A DNA stretch of 64,000 nucleotides, taken from NCBI GenBank assembly GCA_900315015.1, contig OMXJ01000001.1, positions 62,001 through 126,000 of the forward strand, read 5' to 3'. The notes beneath the pieces were generated by a model that saw nothing but the letters and a program-made list of their open reading frames with translations, had not been told where the DNA came from and searched no databases. Origin of the DNA: an uncultured Eubacteriales bacterium (GTDB lineage Bacteria > Bacillota > Clostridia > Lachnospirales > Lachnospiraceae). Shown here one piece after another: positions 43,848 to 51,838 of the stretch (its first letter is position 1; each line of letters begins with the position of its first letter). The translations under genes were made by a program, and so were the position numbers.

Positions 43848-45788
43848 ATGATTAAAGATTATGTAGCAGCAAAGAAAATCGGGCAGAAGGAGTATAAGGC
43901 GGCGGTGAGCAAGGGAAAATCACCATATCTGCCAGTACTCGATAATATATTAATGCATGTTGAGACAATCAATGAAAGAAGAGTCGGACTTTTTGAAATT
44001 CCGCTTGAATATATTGTTGGAACTAAGACTCATGAAAGAACAGAGTCCTTTTCACTTAATTTCATGCCTATTCTAGAAGATAATACGGAATTTGCATATA
44101 AATGGTCTGCGCTTTATGATTCACAGCTTGAAGAGGGAATAAGAGATCCTATCAAGGTCTATGAATTCATGAATCAGTTTTACGTTCAAGAAGGAAATAA
44201 GAGAGTATCTGTAAGCAAATATGTCGGAGCAAATTCCATTGTTGGCGAGGTCTATAGGATCATGCCGTTAAAGAATGATGAAAAGCAGAATAAGATATAT
44301 TATGAATTTTTGGAATTCTTTAATGTGGTGCCTATTTATCTCCTTACCTTTTCAGAAGAGGGAAGCTATCAAAAGCTTGCGGATGTAGTTGGAAAGGATC
44401 TTGAAACTCCATGGGATGATAAGGTGATTGAATTATTAAAGGCCTCTTATGCGGTCTTTGAAAAGGCGTATAAGGCTCAGGGCGGAGAAAATCTTGATTG
44501 CACTGTAGGCGATGCCTACCTTGTTTATTTAACATTTTATTCAATGGATAGCCTGATCAATGATTCCCAAAGTCTTACTTCGCAGAGAATAACAAAGCTC
44601 TGGAAAGAATTCAAGACTCAGACCAATGAGCATGTTACACTTGTAAAAACACCTGATGAAATAAAGGACAATAATAATTTCATCAAGAATGTAATTACTA
44701 ATTTTATTCCGGATTATACTCCAAGTCACCCGCTTAAAATTGCATTTTTGTATGATAAGAATTCTTCTGAATCGGCATGGACCTATGGCCATGAGCTTGG
44801 AAGAAATCATATTGAAAATGTATTCGGTGAGCTTGTAGAGACAAGAAAAATAGATAATCTTTCAGACTATGATTCCTTAAAGGAAGCCATAGATAAAGCG
44901 GTTGATGACGGCGTGGAAATGTTCTTTACTGTTTCTCCTGCAATGATGGAGGGAACCGTAAAGGCAGCAGTACATTTTCCAAAGGTAAAGTTTTTGAACT
45001 GCTCAATTAATCTTAATTATAATGCCGTAAGAACCTATTATGGAAGAATGTATGAGGCTAAATTCATAATGGGTGCCTTAGCTGCAACTAGAACAATGGA
45101 TGGAAGAATAGGCTATGTCGCAGATTATCCTATTTTTGGTACCATGGCTAATATAAATGCCTTTGCAATAGGTGCGGCAATGGTAGACCCGGATGTAAAG
45201 ATACATTTAAAGTGGTCTTCAGAGGCAGGCAGAGACTGGCAGAAGGAATTTGAAGATGAAGGAATTTCTGTAATATCAGGACCGGACTGGATAAAGCCAA
45301 GTAACGCTTCTCGTCAGTACGGAGTTTATAAAAAGCTAGGGGATGGTACTATTAAAAATCTTGCTGCTCCTCTTTGGAACTGGGGAAAATACTATGAGCA
45401 GATAGTTAAGACTGTTCTGAATGGTTCCTGGGATGCTAAGGGACTTGTTCGTTCAGACAGGGCCCTGAATTATTGGTGGGGAATGTCAGCTGGAGTAATA
45501 GATGTAATTCTTTCAGATGATGTGCCGTACTACTGTGAAAAGCTTGTTGGAATTTTAAAGGATGGCATAATAAGAGAATCGCTTAAGCCTTTTGCAGGTG
45601 AATTGCATTCTCAGGATAAGGTTATTCAGGAAAAGGGGTCAGAGGAGCTTGCAAGCGAAGATATCATCGACATGAACTGGCTTAATGATAATGTAATCGG
45701 AAATATCCCAAAGAAAAATGCAATAGTTGAAGAGGCCGGGGATACCTTGAAGATGAGCGCGGTAGATACTGTAAATAAAGAGGATTAG
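43848..45788 (+). CDS. Cytosolic BMP/PnrA-domain protein fused to a ParB-like N-terminal region
   Basis: 646 aa from ATG 43848 (TAGGAGAG upstream). The C-terminal part (~275-600) is a BMP-family (PnrA-like) nucleoside/basic-membrane-protein fold: PLKIAFLYDKNSSESAW, MFFTVSPAMMEG, GRIGYVADYPIFGTMANINA. The N-terminal ~270 residues lack any signal peptide or lipobox, and contain FYVQEGNKRVSVSKYVGANS, like the DGxxR/GNxR segment of ParB/sulfiredoxin-fold proteins. So a usually exported ligand-binding domain is used inside the cell, probably as a sensor (inference). No ABC transporter genes adjoin it. Confidence 0.82.
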   Translation: MIKDYVAAKKIGQKEYKAAVSKGKSPYLPVLDNILMHVETINERRVGLFEIPLEYIVGTKTHERTESFSLNFMPILEDNTEFAYKWSALYDSQLEEGIRDPIKVYEFMNQFYVQEGNKRVSVSKYVGANSIVGEVYRIMPLKNDEKQNKIYYEFLEFFNVVPIYLLTFSEEGSYQKLADVVGKDLETPWDDKVIELLKASYAVFEKAYKAQGGENLDCTVGDAYLVYLTFYSMDSLINDSQSLTSQRITKLWKEFKTQTNEHVTLVKTPDEIKDNNNFIKNVITNFIPDYTPSHPLKIAFLYDKNSSESAWTYGHELGRNHIENVFGELVETRKIDNLSDYDSLKEAIDKAVDDGVEMFFTVSPAMMEGTVKAAVHFPKVKFLNCSINLNYNAVRTYYGRMYEAKFIMGALAATRTMDGRIGYVADYPIFGTMANINAFAIGAAMVDPDVKIHLKWSSEAGRDWQKEFEDEGISVISGPDWIKPSNASRQYGVYKKLGDGTIKNLAAPLWNWGKYYEQIVKTVLNGSWDAKGLVRSDRALNYWWGMSAGVIDVILSDDVPYYCEKLVGILKDGIIRESLKPFAGELHSQDKVIQEKGSEELASEDIIDMNWLNDNVIGNIPKKNAIVEEAGDTLKMSAVDTVNKED

Positions 45789-45836
45789 AAAAGTATAGAA
45801 AAACATAGTGAAATAAAAAAATGAGGTGATTAGGTA

Positions 45837-46526
45837 ATGAAAATTCTTGTTGTAGCAGACGAAGAAGAGAAGAGACTTTGGGATTATTACGATAAGGAAC
45901 GTACGGAGGGTGTAGATTTAATTATATCCTGCGGCGATCTTCATCCAGATTACCTTCAGTTTCTTGTTACTGTTGTTAATAAACCATTATTGTATGTGCG
46001 TGGAAATCACGATAGAAAGTATGATGATAATCCGCCTTGCGGATGTGATGACATAGATGATATGGTTTATGATTTTAATGGTCTTAGAATATTAGGACTA
46101 GGCGGCAGCATGCGTTATAAGCCGGGCGGAGATATGTATACTGAAGAGGAGATGGCAGCTAGAATAAAAAAGCTTACCAAGAAAATCTATCTTATGAATG
46201 GCTTTGACATTTTTGTTGCTCATTCACCTGCTAAGGGCTATGGCGATATGGAGGATATTCCTCATCAGGGCTTTCAATGCTTTAACGAGCTTATGAATAG
46301 GTGGAGACCTCTTTATATGCTCCATGGCCATGTACATCAGAGCTACTCTCACAATTTTGAAAGAGAGCGTATTCATGAATCAGGAACTAAAATCATTAAC
46401 TGCTTTGGCAGTTACATTTTAGAAATAGATGATAATCAGTTTCCTGATAAGGGTAAAACAGGCTCTGCACTTTACGATCTTTATGTAGCAATGAAGGAAC
46501 GTGAAAGAATCCGCAGAGGATATTAA
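45837..46526 (+). CDS. Calcineurin-like metallophosphoesterase
   Basis: 229 aa. Metal-site motifs: SCGDLHPDYLQFL, VRGNHDRKYDD, VAHSPAKGYGD and HGHVHQSY. The first Asp (usually DxH) reads VVADEEE, so the N-terminal metal ligand set is atypical. Starts 48 bp after the BMP chimera and shares its direction. Substrate unknown. Terminator follows. Confidence 0.85.
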   Translation: MKILVVADEEEKRLWDYYDKERTEGVDLIISCGDLHPDYLQFLVTVVNKPLLYVRGNHDRKYDDNPPCGCDDIDDMVYDFNGLRILGLGGSMRYKPGGDMYTEEEMAARIKKLTKKIYLMNGFDIFVAHSPAKGYGDMEDIPHQGFQCFNELMNRWRPLYMLHGHVHQSYSHNFERERIHESGTKIINCFGSYILEIDDNQFPDKGKTGSALYDLYVAMKERERIRRGY

Positions 46527-46545
46527 AAATTAAAAAAAATAAGCG

Positions 46546-46584
46546 AAGGCATTTGTCCGTTTAAGAGGGCAGATGCCTTTTTTT
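46546..46584 (+). terminator. Intrinsic terminator
   Basis: AAGGCAT-ttgtcc pairs with gggcag-ATGCCTT, then T-run. Confidence 0.8.
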
Positions 46585-46656
46585 ATAGCCTTATTAGAGA
46601 AGTTTTTTCAATAAGGCGTTTTTGGAAAAAATAAACTTGTGTTTTTAGTTAATGTA

Positions 46657-46708
46657 TGCTAACATTCAAACGGTTAGCAGTGACTAACCCAACAAACTAT
46701 TTTATAAT
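46657..46708 (+). promoter_or_regulatory. Inverted-repeat operator and promoter of the flavodoxin gene
   Basis: TGCTAAC-N9-GTTAGCA (46657-46679), perfect 7-bp arms, with a half-copy GACTAACC at 46682-46689. It sits directly upstream of GTGACT (46680-46685), 17 bp, TATAAT (46703-46708). It is not CIRCE, although the 9-bp spacing is the same. Confidence 0.65.
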
Positions 46709-46728
46709 AAGAATGGAGTGTATGAATT

Positions 46729-47166
46729 ATGGCAGAAGTTAAGGTTGTTTATTGGTCAGGCACAGGAAATACAGCAGCAATGGCTGAAGCAGTTATCAAG
46801 GGCGTAAATGAGGGCGGAGCAACAGCAGTTCCAAAGGCATTTGACGGTCTTACAGTAGATGAAGTTGCAGGAGATAGCGTCATCGTATTCGGTTGCCCGG
46901 CTATGGGTGCTGAAGTTCTTGAAGAGTCAGTTGTAGAGCCATTCATGGCAGAATTCGAAGCAGTTGCAGCTGGTAAGAAGGTTGGACTTTTTGGTTCATA
47001 CGGCTGGGGAGACGGCGAGTGGATGAGAAGCTGGGAAGAGAGAATTGTAAACGCAGGAGCAACTCTCATCAATGATGCTGGTGTTATGGCAAATGAAGCT
47101 CCTGATGAAGAAGCTCTTGCAAATTGCGAGGCTCTTGGTAAGGCAGCAGCTGCAGCAGCTCAGTAA
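46729..47166 (+). CDS. Flavodoxin
   Basis: 145 aa short-chain flavodoxin; FMN phosphate loop WSGTGNTAAMA, and the isoalloxazine-contact loops at GCPAMGAE and GSYGWGDGEW. Electron carrier replacing ferredoxin, often under iron limitation. Codon bias is high (GCA/GTT), suggesting strong expression. ATG 46729 with GAATGGAGTG upstream. Confidence 0.95.
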   Translation: MAEVKVVYWSGTGNTAAMAEAVIKGVNEGGATAVPKAFDGLTVDEVAGDSVIVFGCPAMGAEVLEESVVEPFMAEFEAVAAGKKVGLFGSYGWGDGEWMRSWEERIVNAGATLINDAGVMANEAPDEEALANCEALGKAAAAAAQ

Positions 47167-47196
47167 TTAAGCTGCTTTGCAATAAATAGCTAAATA

Positions 47197-47232
47197 TGCG
47201 CAGTACTGACAATTAGGTCAGTACTGTGTTTT
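47197..47232 (+). terminator. Terminator after the flavodoxin gene
   Basis: CAGTACTGAC pairs with GTCAGTACTG, then GTTTT. Confidence 0.78.
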
Positions 47233-47270
47233 AATGAGAATATGAGAATTATCTGGACTAGGTAGATGAT

Positions 47271-47936
47271 ATGCAGATAGAATTGTATAAAGCAATGGAT
47301 TGCGCTAATTTTGCGCATAACTTTATTTATCAATGCGCACCGGTAATTGCTGGGGTAAAGGTCTCAAATCTTTTAGGAGTGAAGACGGAGCTGGCTGCGG
47401 CTGCGGCAGCAGCGGCAAGGATTTCAGGCCTTAAAAGCTTTGATCTTTGTGAATCAGAGTGTAGATGCTGGGGCTGCAAAAAGTCGATGATTTTAATATA
47501 CAGTGAAAAGAAGTTATTAAAGCAGCTCTTTAAACATGAAAATAATGAATTTTTAAATACAAGAGGGATATTAAGCTATAATGAATATATAGAAAGCAAG
47601 TTTTTATACGCAAAGCCATCTGTAAAAGGATATTTGCACTATGTGCTTTCTGAAATATCTAGAAGATATCACAGCTATGAAGATGGGAAAGCAGCGTTTC
47701 CTCATGAAATAGGCGTGATACTTGGCTATCCATTAGAAGATGTAAAGGGATATATGGAAAATGGCGGCCAGAAATGTCTTCTTAATGGTTACTGGAAGGT
47801 TTATAACAATCCGGAGGAAGCTAAAAGAAAATTTGAAATATATGATGAAGTAACTGAGAGCCTTATGAAAAGTCTTTTAAGTGATGGCTGCTCCTTTAAG
47901 AGCATACTTACAAGGCACTTTGATAGGGCGGCATAG
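47271..47936 (+). CDS. DUF3793 family protein
   Basis: 221 aa. DUF3793 features: N-terminal CAPVIAGVKVSNLL, several Cys (CESECRCWGCKKS), PHEIGVILGYPLEDVKGYMENGG, and CLLNGYWKVYNNPEEAKRKF. The family is often next to flavodoxins in Clostridia, as here, hinting at a shared iron or redox role; biochemical function unknown. Confidence 0.85.
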   Translation: MQIELYKAMDCANFAHNFIYQCAPVIAGVKVSNLLGVKTELAAAAAAAARISGLKSFDLCESECRCWGCKKSMILIYSEKKLLKQLFKHENNEFLNTRGILSYNEYIESKFLYAKPSVKGYLHYVLSEISRRYHSYEDGKAAFPHEIGVILGYPLEDVKGYMENGGQKCLLNGYWKVYNNPEEAKRKFEIYDEVTESLMKSLLSDGCSFKSILTRHFDRAA

Positions 47937-47968
47937 TATGCAGGCATTGTGAAATTGATTTTTAATTG

Positions 47969-47996
47969 TAACGGAGCTTAGGCTCCGTTTTTTTTA
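47969..47996 (+). terminator. Intrinsic terminator after DUF3793
   Basis: AACGGAGC-TTA-GGCTCCGTT followed by T8. Confidence 0.88.
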
Positions 47997-48079
47997 TTTG
48001 GGATAATAAATATATGTTGGAAAATGCGTTAAAATGTGCTAATATTGATAGGTACTAACGCAGTAGAATTTAGAAGGTT

Positions 48080-48178
48080 TTGTAGGGCTTTTGCAAGCTT
48101 TTTGCAGGGCTGTTGTAAGGCTTTTGCAAGGCTCCTGCAATGGGTCCCAAATGCTTTTGTAAGAGCCGCGGGGACCTA
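48080..48178. repeat. Imperfect GCTTTTGCAAG-type repeats upstream of nnrE
   Basis: GGCTTTTGCAAG at 48086-48097 and 48119-48130 with several degraded relatives, in the leader of nnrE. Followed by a GGTCCC/GGGACC inverted repeat (about 48143-48175). Confidence 0.55.
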
Positions 48179-48202
48179 ATTGTTTGAGCTGAAAGGATAT
48201 TT

Positions 48203-48964
48203 ATGGATATGAATAGAGAAAGCATCGCAATCGATGCCAGGATAGCTCATGAAGCTGATAGATATGCAATAGATGTAATGAAGATTCCGTCGCTGGATTT
48301 AATGTACAGTGCATCTTCATCGGTATGTGATTTTATTATGGAGGAGTACTTTAGTGGAAATTTAAGTGTTCACTTAAGTGATTGCCGAAGTAAGTGTTTA
48401 GGCAAAAAGCTAATATGCGTTGCAGGTGTAGGAAATAACGGCGGTGATGGTGCCTGTATTGCTGGAATAATAAAAGATAAAGAAATAAAGAATGTAGAGA
48501 CGCAGTTAATAGTCTGCGGTAATTTAGAAAAGGCTAGCCCAGAGTTTTTATACCAGCTATCTGTATATAAAAAGCTAGGCGGAAATGTGAAGTTTTATAA
48601 GGAAGAAGGAGATTTAAGAAAAGAAGCTTTATCTATAGATGATAAGAAGTCTGTAATTATCGTGGATGCTTTATTTGGTACAGGACTAGCTAGAGAGGTT
48701 GCAGGAAGCTTTGCAGCGCTGATTGCTGAAATGAATGAACTAAAAAGCGAAGGAGCAGTAGTTGTAGCAGTAGATGTGCCTAGCGGAATAAATACTGATA
48801 ATGGTAAGGTGATGGGAATAGCGGCTTTTGCCGATGCTACCGTTACCTTTGGCTACAATAAAAAGGGACTTATTACTAAAACAGGAAAAGAATATGCCGG
48901 AAGGGTAATAGTAAAGGATATCGGAATACCAGAGGAGGCATATAGAAAGGTGATGAATGCGTAG
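48203..48964 (+). CDS. nnrE: NAD(P)H-hydrate epimerase (YjeF N-terminal domain only)
   Basis: 253 aa. GVGNNGGDGACIAG is the YjeF_N nucleotide-binding motif; VDALFGTGLAREV and VDVPSGINTDNGKV complete the fold. It interconverts R- and S-forms of damaged hydrated NAD(P)H. The dehydratase domain usually fused behind it is absent. AAAGGAT before ATG 48203. Its stop overlaps the next gene by 8 bp. Confidence 0.9.
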   Translation: MDMNRESIAIDARIAHEADRYAIDVMKIPSLDLMYSASSSVCDFIMEEYFSGNLSVHLSDCRSKCLGKKLICVAGVGNNGGDGACIAGIIKDKEIKNVETQLIVCGNLEKASPEFLYQLSVYKKLGGNVKFYKEEGDLRKEALSIDDKKSVIIVDALFGTGLAREVAGSFAALIAEMNELKSEGAVVVAVDVPSGINTDNGKVMGIAAFADATVTFGYNKKGLITKTGKEYAGRVIVKDIGIPEEAYRKVMNA

Positions 48965-49592
48965 ATCAGAAGGCTTTTTAAAGACAATGGAGTATTATAA
49001 CAAGGCAAAGACTCAGGAATTTATAGAGAGAACGCTAAAGGCTGATGTTTCAAAATCAAGAGATAAATTTATAGATTATGTTTTAAAAAACAGCCGAAAA
49101 GAAGTGCCTTCAAAGGATTTAAATATTTTAGATGCGGGCTGTGGAAGCGGAAGAGATACGAAGGTGTTTTTGGAGAAAGGTTTTTCTGTAGCGGCCTTTG
49201 ATGCTTCAAATGCGCTCTGCATTGCAGCTAGTGAATATACAGGGATTGAGGTGGAGTGCAGCACCTTTATGGAAACAGATTACGAGAATGAATTTGATGG
49301 TATCTGGGCTAGTGCGTCGCTTTTGCACGTTGAAAAGGAGAAGCTCATAGACACTGTAACTCACCTGAAAAAAGCTCTTAAGAAAAACGGGATATTCTAT
49401 GCATCTTTTAAGAAAGGGGACTTTTCCGGAATAAGAGAAGACCGATTTTTTCAGGATGCTACAAAGGAGTATTTAAAGGAACTTTTCGGAGAAAAATGCG
49501 AAATGGAAATTCTTGAACTGTATGAGGATGAGTCACTTTTATCTAATGGCAGTATTCAGGAATGGGTAAATGTGATAGCTAAAAAGAACTAG
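48957..49592 (+). CDS. SAM-dependent methyltransferase, unknown substrate
   Basis: 211 aa. Motif I NILDAGCGSGRDTKVFLEKGF, acidic loop AFDASNA, then GIWASASLLHVEK. It resembles tellurite-resistance/TehB-like class I enzymes. Two start choices: ATG 48957 (AAAGG at 48946, overlapping nnrE) or ATG 48987 (MEYYNKAKTQEF), where homologues could begin. Confidence 0.82.
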   Translation: MRRSEGFLKTMEYYNKAKTQEFIERTLKADVSKSRDKFIDYVLKNSRKEVPSKDLNILDAGCGSGRDTKVFLEKGFSVAAFDASNALCIAASEYTGIEVECSTFMETDYENEFDGIWASASLLHVEKEKLIDTVTHLKKALKKNGIFYASFKKGDFSGIREDRFFQDATKEYLKELFGEKCEMEILELYEDESLLSNGSIQEWVNVIAKKN

Positions 49593-49657
49593 TATAAGGC
49601 TGATTCTATGATAAGAACATTAAAAAAATGGAAATTAGAAATAATATAAGGGGGGTT

Positions 49658-50755
49658 ATGATTAAAAATTTAAATTTAAAGAGAAAAATAGCAATCCTTT
49701 TTTCATTGCTACTGGCTGTTTCAAATGTAGTTGTTCAAGGAGCAGGAGCAGTTAAAGCAGAGGAAAGCAGTAGAGATGCAATTGTAAGGATTGCTAAGGA
49801 AGAAATCGGAAATCAGGAGTATGAAAAGGATGGCATAGAAAACTGGAATAAATATTCCACCGACCTGGGCGTTGACGGAAATGGTTATGCCTGGTGTGCT
49901 ATTTTTGTTTACTGGGTATTTAAGCAGGCCGGTCTAAAGCAGAGCGTCTATAAAAATGTGAGCAACTGGATGTCCGTTTATTATACCTATAATGAGACTA
50001 ATGGAGAAAAGCATGTAAGAGGTGATGGCTATTATCCGGTTCCTGGCGATCTTGTAGTTTTTGACTGGAAGAACGGTGGAAATCAGTTTGATCATATAGG
50101 CATAGTCATTAATTATGACGGTTCTACTATGACATACATTGATGGAAATAGCGAGAGCAGCAATGGAACTGTTGCAGAGCACACCTACAGCGTAAATGAA
50201 GAAACAATCTATGGTTATATATGCCCGGACTATGAGGACTCAGAAGCAGTTCTCATAAAGTACGAGGAGTTAAAGGTCGATGGCACTGTGTTCCCGGAAG
50301 GAAATTTAGAGGAGGGAAAGCCTTTTTCGATTTCAGGCGTAGTTCAGTCACCTTCAGCTCTTACAAAGGTATCGGTTAATATATATAACGAGGCTGGTGA
50401 GTGGATGACCGGTGCAGAAAGCGAGGCAGGCGGCTATAGCTTTGATATCCACAGGCTCGATAATGCCATTTCCTTTGGAAAGCTTTCAGCAGGAAATTAC
50501 CGCTTTGTGGTTTATGCTGAAAATAAAGGCGGAGATAAGAAAACTCTTACTGACAAGATTTTTTCGATAGGGAATATAGAAGGCGGTGCCCAGCAGAAAA
50601 AAGCTGATATTAAGGAAAAGATAAGGGAAAATGCTATAAAGCTAAAATTATACGGAAAAAAACTTGAGAAAATATACACAAAAAATCCTGTTCTAATTAG
50701 ATGTTTTTTTAATGAAGTGCTTGAAAATCCAGGCTTTGTAAGGGTCTGTAAATGA
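49658..50755 (+). CDS. Secreted CHAP-like amidase/peptidase
   Basis: 365 aa from ATG 49658 (AAGGGGGG upstream; in-frame ATG 49628 is weaker). Signal peptide to ~residue 33 (cut near VKAEES). CHAP-type domain ~40-190 with Cys in GYAWCAIFVYWVF and His in FDHIGIVINY. A ~100-residue beta-rich region follows (VSVNIYNEAGEW) and a basic C-terminal tail. Probably trims peptidoglycan cross-bridges outside the cell (family inference). Confidence 0.82.
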   Translation: MIKNLNLKRKIAILFSLLLAVSNVVVQGAGAVKAEESSRDAIVRIAKEEIGNQEYEKDGIENWNKYSTDLGVDGNGYAWCAIFVYWVFKQAGLKQSVYKNVSNWMSVYYTYNETNGEKHVRGDGYYPVPGDLVVFDWKNGGNQFDHIGIVINYDGSTMTYIDGNSESSNGTVAEHTYSVNEETIYGYICPDYEDSEAVLIKYEELKVDGTVFPEGNLEEGKPFSISGVVQSPSALTKVSVNIYNEAGEWMTGAESEAGGYSFDIHRLDNAISFGKLSAGNYRFVVYAENKGGDKKTLTDKIFSIGNIEGGAQQKKADIKEKIRENAIKLKLYGKKLEKIYTKNPVLIRCFFNEVLENPGFVRVCK

Positions 50756-50761
50756 AAGTAC

Positions 50762-50790
50762 TTGAAAAAGAATGGTATTTGTGGTATGAT
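50762..50790 (+). promoter_or_regulatory. Promoter of the ireB-ruvX operon
   Basis: TTGAAA 50762-50767, 17 bp, TATGAT 50785-50790. Confidence 0.7.
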
Positions 50791-50827
50791 AGATTGAATT
50801 ATGTTTTCTTGTTAAAGTGGAGGTTCT

Positions 50828-51112
50828 ATGAGAGAAATTAATCATACTCAGTGTTTTGAGATTAAAAATGAAAAAGAAATTTCTGTTAAGCAGGTTATAG
50901 ATACAGTTTATATGGCTCTTACAGAAAAGGGCTACAACCCGGTAAGCCAGATAGTAGGATATATTATGTCGGGTGACCCTACCTATATCACAAGCCATAG
51001 AGGTGCAAGAAGCCTTATCATGAAGGTTGAAAGAGATGAAATCATCGAAGAGCTTCTTTCAGACTATATCAATGTACATTTTGGCAAGAATGATGACAAG
51101 TCAGAGGAGTAA
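50828..51112 (+). CDS. ireB: IreB family regulatory phosphoprotein
   Basis: 94 aa. The family core is visible: [20 protein letters not shown], then [17 protein letters not shown]. In Enterococcus IreB is phosphorylated by the PASTA kinase IreK and affects cephalosporin resistance. Usually sits next to ruvX, as here (9 bp gap). GTGGAGG before ATG 50828. Confidence 0.94.
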   Translation: MREINHTQCFEIKNEKEISVKQVIDTVYMALTEKGYNPVSQIVGYIMSGDPTYITSHRGARSLIMKVERDEIIEELLSDYINVHFGKNDDKSEE

Positions 51113-51121
51113 TTTTTTAAT

Positions 51122-51637
51122 ATGCGTATAATGGGACTTGATTATGGTGAGCGTACAGTCGGTGTTGCCATAAGTGATGAGCTTTTGATTACTGCTCAGG
51201 GAATTGAGGTAATCAGAAGAAAAGAAGAAAATAAGCTGCGTCAGACCTATGCAAGAATCGAAGAGCTCTGCAAGGAATACGGTGTAGAAAAAATAGTTGT
51301 AGGCTTCCCTAAAAAGCTGAATAATGAATTAGGCGACAGAGCACTTCTTGCTCAGGAGTTTGCAAAAAATGTAACTCGCCGCACAGGACTTGATACGGTT
51401 TTATGGGATGAGCGTTTTTCGACTGTTTCGGCGCATAGAGTACTTGATTTGGCAGATACAAGTCTTGATAAGAAAAAGAAGGTAGTGGATATGCTTGCTG
51501 CAGTTGTAATATTGCAGAACTATCTTGATTATCTCTCGCTTCAAAAGGACATTGCAGCCTTTAAGGCAGCAAACCCTGATATTACTTCTCAGTTAGATGA
51601 GGATGAGTCTAATGAAGATGAATCCGGTGAAGAATAA
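51122..51637 (+). CDS. ruvX: Putative pre-16S rRNA nuclease / Holliday junction resolvase-like YqgF
   Basis: 171 aa RNase H-like fold. [17 protein letters not shown] holds the first catalytic Asp; [13 protein letters not shown] and [13 protein letters not shown] are the other YqgF motifs. Acidic tail of ~20 residues ([13 protein letters not shown]). Confidence 0.93.
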   Translation: MRIMGLDYGERTVGVAISDELLITAQGIEVIRRKEENKLRQTYARIEELCKEYGVEKIVVGFPKKLNNELGDRALLAQEFAKNVTRRTGLDTVLWDERFSTVSAHRVLDLADTSLDKKKKVVDMLAAVVILQNYLDYLSLQKDIAAFKAANPDITSQLDEDESNEDESGEE

Positions 51638-51838
51638 TTATAATAATATAAATTATAAATCGGATTATTGAAAATATGGATTTCGAAAATTTAGATGTTG
51701 ATAATCTATAGAATCGATGATTCGGTAATAAATAGTGCATAGTGACATTTTCTGATACAGCGCAAGGAAAGGTAGCAGAAGATGCTTTATGTATGTATGT
51801 AAATAAAAAATGTGCGTGCAAAATTCGGAGGGAATAAT

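Noticed and set aside
46657..46679. CIRCE-like element before flavodoxin
   Set aside because: Spacing of nine matches, but the arms TGCTAAC/GTTAGCA are not TTAGCACTC/GAGTGCTAA.
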